From contig WPDH01000139.1 in the NCBI GenBank assembly GCA_019137255.1, forward strand, positions 1 through 64,000: a DNA stretch of 64,000 nucleotides, in the 5' to 3' direction. Shown here in pieces: positions 24,098 to 34,173 of the stretch; the stretch's first letter is position 1; every line of letters starts with the position of its first letter. Made by a program: the position numbers and the translations under genes. The DNA comes from Corinectria fuckeliana. Lineage: Eukaryota; Ascomycota; Sordariomycetes; Hypocreales; Nectriaceae. The notes beneath the pieces are model-generated. The model was not told where the DNA came from and did no database searches. It saw nothing but the letters and a program-made list of their open reading frames with translations.

Positions 24098-24667
24098 GCT
24101 GTCGCTCTCTCGCTCCCACCCTGGAACTTCCATCACACATCACACTCCACACCCATGCCCTAAGCCCATCCATATCCACTCCAATAGTCAATCCAAACAA
24201 CACTCCCCTGCTCTCTTCCTCCCCTGCTTCCTTGTCCCCCCCTGCTACCTCGGTGGGGAATCTCGAAGCCTCGTTCTAAACCACTGGTCGCCTGTTGTTC
24301 GGCGCATCCTGGCTCCTACTTTTAATCCACGCCTATCGCCAACTTACTCTGGCTTTGCTTCTCCCTTCTTCTCTTCTTTCTCGTCATCTCCATCGACTCC
24401 AGACTAACCTCCACCTACGAACAGGCGCCTTACTTTGTTGCTCGGAACTCGCCACCAGTTCCCGCCCCAGATTTTCACCCTTGGTCCTGCTCTCACGAAC
24501 CGGTCGATCCGCTTCCAACCTCCGGATCGTCTCACATCACCTTACCCATTCTTGGAACACCTCCAACACTCCCCCAGGCTATTCCGTCTTAGCCTACCCC
24601 TCTCGTCCTATCCTCTCGTTTGCCCTGCTCTCTTGGTGCTTCATCACCTCAACACGGCCATCGCAAC
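19037..24667. other. 5.6 kb non-coding region upstream of the C2H2 regulator
   Basis: No supported gene lies here on either strand. The right 1 kb (23700-24667) is C/T-rich with a CA microsatellite, as in long leaders of fungal regulatory genes. Many short upstream ATGs are present. Between 19500 and 20170 the DNA is more A/T-rich and has lost any coding character. Short repeats occur near 20322-20345 (GCGCACAA units) and 23718-23760 (AGCACC units). Confidence 0.5.
24059..24095 (+). repeat. CA dinucleotide microsatellite
   Basis: About 18 CA units in a row lie roughly 570 bases before the ATG of the C2H2 regulator gene, probably in its leader or promoter. Confidence 0.95.
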
Positions 24668-26727
24668 ATGAGTATACCCAGTGACGCCAACACAGTCGAG
24701 GAGCTCCATCGCCAGCTACAAGAGGCCAACGCTCGAAGTGCCCTGCTTGAGAAGCAGCTCCTTCAAGCCCAGCTCAGTGCCGACAACTCGGCATCAAATC
24801 CCGTCGCCGGCGACATCCCTCTAGCCCACGGTGGCTTCCAGCTCCATAACTATGCTGTCCCGAGCGCAAGGAGCAATGCCCTTGCTCGCAGCAAGTCCAC
24901 CGTCAGCTACCCCACTCAGCAGATGGCCTCGCCGTTGATGGTAAAGCCTCCCACCACTCTCTCAAGTCGTACCAACTAACATGCCATCCTCAGGATCGAG
25001 ATGTCAGAGTTAATGCCCACAAACGCCAAAGACGTGCTTTCTCCCAGCAGTCTGGCTCGGCTCAGCCCATGAGCCGCAGCATCTCAAATCGCTCCGAGTC
25101 AAACATGCCTTTCGCCCAGACCGGCAGGGCCATCGCTCCCCTCGCCACTCCGGCCGTCAACCCAGCCCTGGACCGATTCTGCTCCTCTCATGATGAGCCT
25201 GCAAACCAGTCCCTCCAGGGTGGTCCCTCTCAGCGTCTGCCCAGTGTCCAAGAAAGCCCTCCTCTTTTCGGTGTTGGCATGGACCCTGACGTTTTTCTGG
25301 CCCATTGGGATCAGCAAGGATCCGAGGCTTACTTGCCGTCGCGGCCTAATGATTCATCCAACGACTTGTTCAACTACTACAGCATTCCTTCAGCCTGCCC
25401 CTCGATGATATCCGGCTCATCCGCAGCGGAGACCGCAAGCCCTTTGACCCGCCAGAACAGCTCGTTCGACAGCATTGGCGCCGTCGACATGGGCCGTCTC
25501 GTCTCCTCTCAATCCCAGGGTGGCGAGACCTTCCTGTCACAGGACTCATTCTTCTCCCCCAACACTGTCAACGGCGTTCACCCCGGCGCCAAGCGTCCTG
25601 CCCACGATCAAGTCTTGCTTGGTCTCGGCGCCAGTCTCCCCCCCACGGCGCCTCATCAGTACGCTTCGTCGGCTCCCAACGGCAACTCGTTCCTGTCTTC
25701 TCCCGCCTCGGTCAACATGGAACGATCCGTCTCCAACACTAGCATGGCTAGCACCAAGTCGACCGCGTCCACCCTGGAGCTCCGTGCCAAGGTAGCTCGG
25801 GAACGCATCATCCAGCAGGCAAAGTCGACAGCCTTGGCCCCCAGACCCCAGGAACCAGTGAAGAACAATGCCGGCCACGCTGCGCCTAGGAGAGAGGCCA
25901 GGATGATGGTCAACAAGAACAATTACCAGCGCCCCAAGCACCCGAAGGTGTTTTGTGACCAGTGCAGTGAGCACCCTGAAGGATTCAGGGGAGACCATGA
26001 ACTTCGCCGACACGTAAACGCCAAGCACGAGGGTGTTGTCAAGAAGTTCATCTGCCGCGACCCCGCAACGGCTGGCCTCGAATCCAACGTTCAGGCTATC
26101 AACCCTCTGTCAAAATGCAAGGCCTGTGTCGGTGGAAAGCAGTACGGTGCGTACTATAATGCCGCGGCGCATCTCCGCCGCACGCACTTTAAGCCCAAGA
26201 CGCCGCGCGGAAAGAACAAGGGCGTCGACGAGAGGCGCGGTGGTAAAGGAGGCGGCGACTGGCCTCCCATGGCTGATCTCAAGCAATGGTTTGAGGAAAA
26301 GCTCGTCAAGATTGACCAAGATGACCTTGGCCCTGACCAGGAAGATGTCGACGCGGAGATGGCAGATTCCGAGGGGGCAGAGATGGCGCTGAACACCCAG
26401 TTGGAGATGTTCTCGGGCATCGGCAGCAACATGAGCCCCTTTGAGATGGACGCACACTACGATATCGCTGTGGACGGTGCTGCTGATGGTAGTGCCATCA
26501 TGGGCGTGGCCACCGATATGGGTCCTATTTCTTCTGCCTCTGGCGGATTTGGATACTCACCCTACTCTGATGGCTCCCCCATCACCGTTCTGGACACCGA
26601 CTACGCCTTCTCGGAGCAGGGCGCGTCCGTATACGGCACGAACCTGTCGTCTTCCAACACCATCACACCCTCAACGTTCCAGGACATGACTCAGCTCAGC
26701 GTTCCGGATGCGTTGTGGGCTGTCTAG
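24668..26727 (+). CDS. C2H2-type zinc-finger regulator of filamentous fungi
   Basis: Two exons (24668-24940 and 24994-26727) with a 53 bp intron give 668 residues in phase. The N-terminus has a short coiled coil (EELHRQLQEANARSALLEKQ). A long Ser/Gln/Pro-rich region follows. A basic stretch (ELRAKVARERIIQQAK) precedes the DNA-binding part: VFCDQCSEHPEGFRGDHELR-RHVNAKH, then KFICRDP, then CKACVGGKQYGAYYNAAAHL-RRTHF. This is two C2H2-like modules, the first with normal CxxC and HxxxxH spacing and the second with a longer inter-pair spacing. The tail is acidic (QEDVDAEMADSEGAEM) and may activate transcription. Nuclear location and DNA binding are inferred from the domain. This protein family is conserved in filamentous ascomycetes, but I cannot assign a specific name. 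A long C/T-rich leader suggests developmental or translational control. Confidence 0.85.
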
Positions 26728-27843
26728 ACGGGATCTCAGCTGCCCTCAACTTCGATTGCCATTTCTTCTTCTCGGCTCGTCTTGCAACAATCTCCTCTAC
26801 CAGTTTCCACTAGTTTGTGTGCACTCAACGCCTTGATCTTGATTTCAGGATTACGACAGGCACAATATCCCGAGGGACGACTGAAAGGAACAAGAAAAAG
26901 AAAACACCAAAAAAAACCCCGATTTCGACATTTATGATATTATGATCTCTACCCCGAGTACTAGATTGGCGTCCTAGAAGAGTTTGCGTCTCTTCTAGAA
27001 GTGCTGATCGTTTACCCCGGGCTTTTTTTATTCTCCGCCAATTACTATTTTCAAGAGTCATTTGTCTTACTTCACATATTTCCCTATTCGGCGTCAGTAT
27101 CTGGGGCTGTTGATTTGATTTCGCCTACTGTTAATCCTCCCTTGGAAACTGGTGGGAATACGTTACATGCTTTCCTGCGCCCCCACAAGGGATGTCAGAT
27201 TCACGACCGGCCGCTACTGCGGAATCGGTCACCTTCAACGTTTTATGTCACGAATCGAAAGTGCTTCGTTCGTGCGGATTTTATACACTGGGGCTAGGAT
27301 GCTGTCGGGGTTACTGGGATGGGAAAAAGAAGGCGCCCGCCTGGGTTTGTACATGACAACTTCCGCGAGGAGTTGGGGCTTCGGCAATCGGACAGGGAAA
27401 GGCGTTTTGATAACGGAGCGGTAGTGAAGGCTGAACCGAGTACGGGCCGCACACCGCGGGCGTTTTCTGGTCATGTACACTGTACACTGTACACTGGGAC
27501 GGGCAAGGAGAAATTACAAGGGGAACTGGGGTTACTTGGAGGCACTTGGGAAATGTTGGGCATGTCGCTCGGTTGGAAAATACCTGAGCGGAATGTATGA
27601 GTACCTAGCCTGGTTGGCTCGAGACGTAGGAGTCGGGAGCCAACAATAACGTGCTGAAAGATGCACGCTTTGAACCCTGGACGATGTTGGCTTGGTCCGA
27701 CGTGAGGTCCGCCGTGACGATGATGGGAGCAAGGTGTGCTATAATTTCGGTTTGAATGAGTGTTGCATTATCGTGGTCACATCTATCATGCTCCTCCAGT
27801 ATCAAGGGCAGACCCCCACACCGCACTGCATCTTGCCTCCCGC
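26728..27843. other. Convergent intergenic region
   Basis: This holds the 3' regions of the C2H2 gene (plus) and psf3 (minus). A triple TGTACAC repeat lies at 27474-27494. No gene was seen. Confidence 0.5.
27474..27494 (+). repeat. Three tandem TGTACAC heptamers
   Basis: Three exact 7 bp copies lie side by side in a non-coding region between two convergent genes. Confidence 0.85.
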
Positions 27844-28480
27844 TCACGTCTTCTTCACCTTGTCCGCCCACTCCTTGGCCCCCTTGACGCCCTCGTGGCC
27901 ACGACGGAACAGCCCGCGCTCCCACTCGTCCAGGCCGCGCAAGAAATCCTCGCCCCTGCCCCCCACGCCCTCGTCGGCCTTGCGCGCGTGCAGGCCGACG
28001 TCGGCGGCGCGCACGACAAAGGTCCTGCGCAGCGCGTCGGCGATGGCGCGCTCGTCGAAGAGGTCCAGCATGCGCACGCCGACGCCGTAGAAGTGCGGCG
28101 ACTGGTCGCGCAGGGCCACGGCGCGCGGGTCGGCGGCCAGCGCGGCGAGCACGGCGGGCGACAGGCACGGCGGCAGGTTGAGCGTCAGCGGGGCGCCGGC
28201 GTCGTCGGGCAGCGTGGAGATGGCGAGCATCTCGGCGAGCCACAGCGGGAGGGACAGCGGCGTGCCGGACTTGAGGCCCGTGGCCGAGTTGTCGAGGTGG
28301 CCGAGGTAGGCGACGTCGATTTCGAACTGGCACGGGACTTTCTGTTTTGGGGGGGGGGGGGGTTAGGAGAGGTCAGGGTTTAGTTTACGTTTTTCGGGTG
28401 TGTAGGCGGCGAGGCGGGGTTTATTTTATTTTATTTACCTCTGCGTCCGTGAGGATGGAGTCGATGTCGTAGTACGACAT
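27844..28480 (-). CDS. psf3: GINS complex subunit Psf3
   Basis: Two exons (28480-28439 and 28341-27844) encode 179 residues. The first exon is only 14 codons (SYYDIDSILTDAE). After a 97 bp intron the text continues KVPCQFEIDVAYLGHLDNSA and LKSGTPLSLPLWLAEMLA, the canonical N-terminal domain of Psf3. The rest, with SPHFYGVGVRMLDLF and the C-terminal helices around LRRTFVVRAADVGLHA, covers the A-domain. GINS is the Sld5-Psf1-Psf2-Psf3 tetramer that joins Mcm2-7 and Cdc45 to form the replicative helicase, and it is essential in yeast. The intron contains a run of 14 G (28349-28362). The gene is divergent from sod2, sharing a 1.26 kb upstream region. Confidence 0.93.
28349..28362 (+). repeat. Poly-G tract inside the psf3 intron
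   Basis: Fourteen G on the plus strand give a poly-C run on the transcript strand, close to the 3' splice site of the psf3 intron. Confidence 0.9.
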
Positions 28481-29744
28481 GGTTGAGTTGGGGGAGGCCC
28501 TTTTTTGTTTCTTTTCGCTTGGAGGCGATGGGTTGGTTGGTGGTGGTGGTGGTGATGGTGATGGTGGTGGTGGAGGGGCACTTTGCTAACACGCGTTGAT
28601 GGGTGCAAGACGCGACTGAACGCCTGAGCGATGACATAATCCGGGGACTTGGCCCCGTGTCGAAATCGCTTACCCTAGAGCTTACCGTGGGATTGTCGTC
28701 AGCCATGAACTAATTACTCCTTACGACGGCATTGGGAATGCTGGACGACTTTCGTGTCGTTGCTTTCCCCTTCCCTTTCATCTCGCTGAGCTATGCCTGT
28801 TTCTCGACTTATAGACACAACCTCTTGTATTTATTTTCTAGCAAACAATCACCTAGAGACACCACCACCTCACTACCTCCCAATAACTCCTTCGTGACAT
28901 CATCCGTAGGTGTGCAGTCGGCTTCGTCGGAGTCCAACAAACGCACGACGTCTCCACTCCTCGGCCCTCCGAGATCAGGTAAATCGCTTCAAACCCCAGG
29001 TATAGCACCACAGTTGTCTTCTTTTACTCAGTTGACGAACCCCGAGCTCCAATTTCGGCTCCGAGGGACAAATGCGATGAAAACTTCGTGATTTGTTAGC
29101 GAGGTGAATAATACGTAATCTCGCGCCTCGGGGTAGCGAAGAAGGGGAGTTAGACCTAGCAGTCCGTCCACGGGTGTAAGGATTGACCTTACGGCGCCCT
29201 TTAAGACAACGGTCATGCTTTTTGGTGAATGGCAATGCGTATATCTGACTGACACATCTACCCATCAACACACTCACCCCAACGACACTAATCTCATCTC
29301 TTGGATAATTATCAGATCAGATCAGATCAGATCACGACTCCAGCCACAGCAGCTACCCCACCATCGTCACCTCAGCCACGCCGCCATCCATCCGGTCCAA
29401 GCTCCCGGCGAATGACGAAACGCTGAACTCATCACGGCCACGCAGCTCGGCAATTTAATCCATCGCAGTTCACGCAGCCCCGAATTCCGAATCTTCCATC
29501 CTCTTGACATCATCGCCCCCCCGAAATTCAAATCCCCCCAAAACCTGTAAGTATGTGTTTTTCCAATCCCCACCTCACTTTCCCGCCGTCAGTCCTCATC
29601 TCTTCTCCCCCAAGGCTGCACAACATCAATTGATTTCCTCGTCGGCTTCCCTCTCTCCATCTTTAGCCTGCTTCGATAGCCGAAACCCCACTGACAAAAC
29701 CCCACCACCCTCTGAATAGCTTCCAGCTCCCATCAACCGTCACA
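28481..29744. other. Divergent promoter region of psf3 and sod2
   Basis: The two genes are transcribed away from each other from this 1.26 kb. It holds an ATCAG pentamer repeat and C/T-rich leader sequence near 29460-29740. A GGT/GAT-type simple run lies at about 28536-28575. I saw no third gene. Confidence 0.5.
29311..29334 (+). repeat. ATCAG pentanucleotide repeat
   Basis: Four complete ATCAG copies plus a partial fifth lie in the region upstream of sod2. Confidence 0.9.
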
Positions 29745-30572
29745 ATGGCCTCCGCCCTCCTGCGAACCCCCGCCCTGCGCGCCGGCCTCCGCGCCCGTGC
29801 CGCCAAGCCCATTGCCGCCATGGCCTCCACCAGCTTCGTCCGCGGCAAGGCCACTCTGCCCGACCTGTCCTGTGAGCCGTCCCTCCCCGCCTTTCGCAAA
29901 GGATAGTTGCTGACCGGCATGGACGTTGACTAGACGACTACGGCGCCCTCGAGCCCTACATCTCCGGCCAGATCATGGAGCTCCACCACTCCAAGCACCA
30001 CCAGACCTACGTCAACGGCTTCAACGCTGCCATCGAGGCCGTCGCCGAGGCCAATGCCAAGGGCGACGCCAAGGCCGCTGCTGCCCAAGCCCCCCTCATC
30101 AACTTCCACGGCGGCGGCCATGTCAACCACAGTCTCTTCTGGGAGAACCTCGCCCCCAACGGCAAGGGTGGTGGTGGCGAGCCCGAGGGCAAGCTCCTGG
30201 TGCGTCTCCGACATGCCTCAACACCCCTCGCATCGTCTCGGCAGACCAAAGGTTGACTAACATTCGCAACAGACCGCCATCAACGAGGACTTTGGCTCCT
30301 TCGAGACCCTCCAGAAGCAGACCAACGCCGCTCTCGCCGGCATCCAGGGCTCCGGCTGGGCTTGGCTCGTCAAGGACAAGACCTCCGGCACCCTCAGCAT
30401 CGTCACCCGCCCTAACCAAGACCCCGTCACCGGTAACCTCGAGCCCCTCCTCGGAATTGACGCCTGGGAGCACGCCTATTACCTGCAATACCAGAACCGC
30501 AAGGCCGAGTACTTTGGCGCTATCTGGGACGTCGTCAACTGGGGCACCGTCTCCAAGCGCTTCGAGAACTAG
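29745..30572 (+). CDS. sod2: Mitochondrial manganese superoxide dismutase
   Basis: Three exons (29745-29871, 29934-30199, 30273-30572) give 230 residues. The first 35 or so are Arg/Ala/Ser-rich without acidic residues, a mitochondrial targeting peptide. The mature part begins ATLPDLSYDYGALEP. The four metal ligands are present: the first His of LHHSKHHQTYV, the His of GGGHVNHSLFW, and the Asp and His of DAWEHAYYLQY. GSGWAWLV and the Tyr/Gln near the ligand sphere fit a Mn enzyme and not an Fe one. It converts superoxide to hydrogen peroxide and oxygen in the mitochondrial matrix. The intron between exons 1 and 2 splits the Tyr codon of DLSYDY. The gene is convergent with the downstream kinase-like gene (242 bp apart) and divergent from psf3. 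Confidence 0.97.
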
Positions 30573-30814
30573 ACGGCCTCAAGTTAGCAGGATTGGGAGG
30601 CAATGAGGCAACGCATGCAGGCGCTCTGTGCCATGTGTGTATGAGTATATGTATCTCGTGTATGGTACGCCTAGCACCTGCAATACAAGATATGGACCAA
30701 GCCATACAATCATGAACCAAAATATCCTTGGTCTCTGTAATCAACCGTGAAGCCAGCCCTAGGCAGTACCTCGATGTGCTCAGCCACGACTAATCTCCAA
30801 ACATGCAAGCCACC

Positions 30815-32132
30815 TCACAGCTGCTGGCATCTCGCCAACCCCTGGTAAGCCGCCAGCTGAACGGGATACTCCGTGGTAAAGATAACTCCTGCATAGTCAT
30901 ACCAGTCTTGGTTCTCCTTTCGAGTTCTGGCCTCGAAGAACTTGACGTAATCCCACCAAGGAGGGTAAAAGCCGGCACAGTCCCAGCCCAAAACCCACGC
31001 AATTTTCCCCTCGTTGACGATGATGTTCCTGGGACAAAGACAAGAATGTGACAGCAGTTGCTTGCCCTTGGTCTTCAGGGGTGTGGCCAGCGTTTGTGCG
31101 ACTCTTTTCGGGACGCTATCATAGAGCGTAGACAGGAGGAAGGCCATGAACTGCATCGGGTTGTCGTCGCGGCGAACCGCGTAGTACGTGTGGCTTGGGT
31201 GTTTGTCTAGGAAGAGCACATACGGCCCGGCCTGCACAGATGCCCGCGCCCCTCCTCCATTATGGCTCCGCATGCTGTCCACCATCTTGCGAAGCTGGCG
31301 GGCGTACTGACTCTTCATCTGTGAAGACAGGCCCGCCCACACATCTTCCAGAAACTCGCCTTCCACAGACCGGCGTATCTCAAGGGCCATGGAAGTGGGA
31401 GAGTCGCTGGAAGGGTCGCTGAACGGGAGAGGAAGAGCTCGGGTCCATTGCAGACGGGATAACAACTGGTGTTGAAGTAGACCCACGTCTGAGATTTGGA
31501 TCGTGTACGTCTTTCTGCAAAAGTTTCCGTCTGCGTCACGAGATTTGAGAGAGAGTTGAAGCTGCCGGTATTTCAGAAGAGACAAGAGGTATCTCGTCTC
31601 ATTATTCGATTTGGGTGCTTGTAGAAGTCAGCTATGACTTGACAGGATGTGGCTGCTCCGACTCACCGGGCCCAAGAGAGGGAACTATTGTCAAGTTCGG
31701 CAACTGAGGGAGCAGAGGTCCCTTGCCGCTGTCGTTGCTGAATTCGGCGTGCGAGCGTTTCGATGGAACCGTAGACTTGTTGGTGGTTGTCGGGGCGAGT
31801 ACTCTGACAACCCTGACGCCAGGATTTGGCTTCGAAGGCAAGGTGCTTCTCTCTGGCAACAAAAGCCGCTTCTAGATGCTCTGTACCTTTTCAGAGTAGT
31901 CTCCTCGCGACGCCCCCTTCCGCCCTTCATGCCCCTGCCTCGCCCTCAGCGTCGCATCGCCCACGGGAGCACGGTTCGCTCCAGTGACCTGCGGCAGTGG
32001 CACGTTCTCCTTCCCAACCACTGCCGGTGGCTGAACAGCTTCCTCACGGGCCGCATCGGCCAGCATCCTCGCACGCTCGGGGTTCATTGTCTCCACGAAG
32101 GCCGTGGGTGGAACGTCTGAGGCGGGAATCAT
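30815..32132 (-). CDS. APH/kinase-like protein lacking catalytic residues; in-frame TAG to be explained
   Basis: The C-terminal exon (31617-30815) and a middle exon (ending 31667) join across a clear 49 bp intron with a GCTGAC branch site. The C-terminal part looks like the aminoglycoside phosphotransferase-like fold: LLSHSCLCPRNIIVNEGKI, then WVLGWDCAGFYPPWWDYVKF. In active members the first reads HGDLxPxN and the second IDWE. Here the catalytic Asp is Cys and the metal-binding Asp is Gly, so it is probably a pseudokinase. Upstream, an ATG at 32132 opens a coding-like frame that meets TAG at 31872-31874, and the same frame continues into the middle exon. An in-frame intron from a GTCACT donor (31872-31988, 117 bp) would remove the stop and give 383 residues. 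A nonsense mutation is the alternative. The function is unknown. Confidence 0.6.
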
Positions 32133-32727
32133 GGCCGGGCAATACGAATAGGAGCATAGAGAAACGGAAAGAAAAGGAATTCATGAATCGAAAAAGCCGA
32201 GACAGCTAGTAGTCCTGACTCAAGTAGGAAGAGGCGCCAAAGAACAAGGAGGATGGTGAAGAAGAAATGGATGTGGAGTTTGAGGAGGGGAAAGTGGAGG
32301 AAAGATGTGGCCACCGTGTTGAAGTTGGTGGACAAGATAGCAACGGCTGTCTGCAGCTGCCTCAAAGCGCGTTGTTTACCTCAAGGCACGGTTATGTTTG
32401 GCCAACCACGTAAGTGAGGAAAACGGCAGTCGCAGGCGGGGTGTTTGCTCCGCGCCCACTTACTTGGGTGTCGTTATCACTTGTTTAGTATCCGATATTA
32501 CAAGCATATATTGTTATCATAGTTTGAAGACCCCGTACACGAGCTCGGGGATGTCTTGTTTGTTTGACTAGATTGGGGAGCGCCGTCTCGACCACTGGCT
32601 TTCCCTCTCATGCTGGAAACTTGGTTAGTCTGATCTCAACATAGCCAGGCGTTTCTAAGTGGATAAACATATGTAAATACCCGGCATGCCTTCCTACACC
32701 TGTCGCATGGAATGTTAGACTAGAGAC
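32133..32727. other. Intergenic stretch, no gene seen
   Basis: This should contain the promoter of the kinase-like gene and the 3' end of the next gene, both minus strand. Nothing else was recognised. Confidence 0.5.
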
Positions 32728-33734
32728 TCAAAGACTTCTCGCCAGCCCCATGAACCACTTCCGCTCAGCAAAGAGCACATATGGGAGGATAAGTTCCAGA
32801 ATGCGGTCTCGGATGACCAGGGTGAGCAAATTTGCGAAGCAATCTGGGTCCTCCGCAACTAATATTGAACTCTTAGCTACTGACCTCTCGTCAATACATC
32901 TGCTGGACTTCCAACAAGGTCGACTGTCTTGTCGTAAATTTCCACCAGGGCCACCACATCAGGATCCTTCAGGATAGTAACAACTGCCGGTCTCATGCAG
33001 TTCCAGGAATCCTCGAGTGCACACAGTTGGACAAGGATGCTCATCTGCGCACGATGTGGCGACGATTTGAATGTCGAATCGTCCGCCAGAGCGGCAAACG
33101 GCATGCACTCGGGCACGCCCATTGCGAACATCAGGATGCGTGAAACGTCGGCTTTGAAGCTCAAGTCTAGTCTTCCAACGGGGGTCCAGGTATCGTCCTG
33201 GCTTCGAACAATTAGCTCTTTCAAGGGACCAATGAAATCGTGCTCTAATTCCTCCAGGAGCGCCACCCATTCGTTGATACGAACGAGGTCGGGATCCCTG
33301 AATGCTAAGAATTTCCTTGTTCCACTTTTGCCTTTGGGAAGTTTTGCCAGTAAACCTTCGATGCGAAGTATGTCGACTTCGCCTAGTGTCCCTGAAAACG
33401 GCGGCACAGCTAAAAAATAGCTCAACGGCTCCCCTGCTCTCCCATTAAGGTGGCACTCCATGTCGTCCCACTGAATGGTAAGTTTGACGTCGTCCATTTG
33501 GATATGCTCAGCCTTTACCCCAAGGCGAAGGGAGATTCGAACGAGTTCCGTATTCTTCTGGGCAATGTCTGCGCGAATCTCCGGAGTAAGGTTGTCGGGT
33601 ACAGTGTAGTGGTTTAGATAACGAGCCGGATCTCCGGGTTCTCTGCCAAACACTAATATGCCAGAACCCATCGTAACATCGTCCTGGGTGTTGTTTCCCG
33701 TGACTCTCGCAGTCTCCTGTCCAGTAGACGCCAT
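32728..33734 (-). CDS. Uncharacterised fungal protein
   Basis: Exon one (33734-32885) is a long frame of 283 codons. Reading straight on, it would stop two codons later (GGT CAG TAG). A GTCAGT donor at that point, a GCTAAG branch-like site and CCCAG at 32844 define a 41 bp intron. Splicing opens a further 39 codons, including FANLLTLVIRDRILELILPY and VLFAERKWFMGLARSL, which read as a good amphipathic coding end. The product is then 321 residues. It has no signal peptide or membrane segment and shows mixed alpha/beta content with patches such as TIQWDDMECHLNG and EVDILRIEGLLAKLPK. I do not recognise a family. The ATG follows a CC context (ACCATGG). An alternative is the shorter 285-residue unspliced form. 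Confidence 0.65.
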
Positions 33735-34173
33735 GGTTTTCACAGAAAGTGTCAGACAGCAAGGGGCGGTGTCGGTCCTTGCTCCGAGGAGAATGTGCTC
33801 GAGTTGAGTTGCAAGCCGAGAGTGGGAGAAATGAGTCTTTGGGACTTGAGGTAGAAGTGGATGGTGACGGGTCGGAGGTGATCGTTCCCAGCAAGTATTT
33901 TGATGAGAAAATACGAGGGGCAGCAGCTTGCTCGGGTTTTGAATCAGACGGTACCTAGACGCACGTATGAATCATCACTAATACTGCAACAAATAAGCTG
34001 CCTCTATTTGACATGATTGCTGCAAGTTCTAAAACTACTACGCAGAGTCCTAGAATGTGAAGAAGCCACTAGGTGCATGATCCCTTAGTTTAAAGATGTT
34101 TAAATTGCACAACATAACAGAAATATTCATTGGTATCAAGTTCTCCATCACCCCCAGCCCATCACCCCATCGC
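33735..34173. other. Intergenic stretch, no gene seen
   Basis: This is the promoter of the uncharacterised gene to the left and the 3' flank of the secreted protein gene to the right. Nothing else was recognised. Confidence 0.5.

Noticed and set aside
27605..28333. Minus-strand frame overlapping psf3 in another phase
   Set aside because: Arg/Pro/Ala-rich shadow of the psf3 coding exon.
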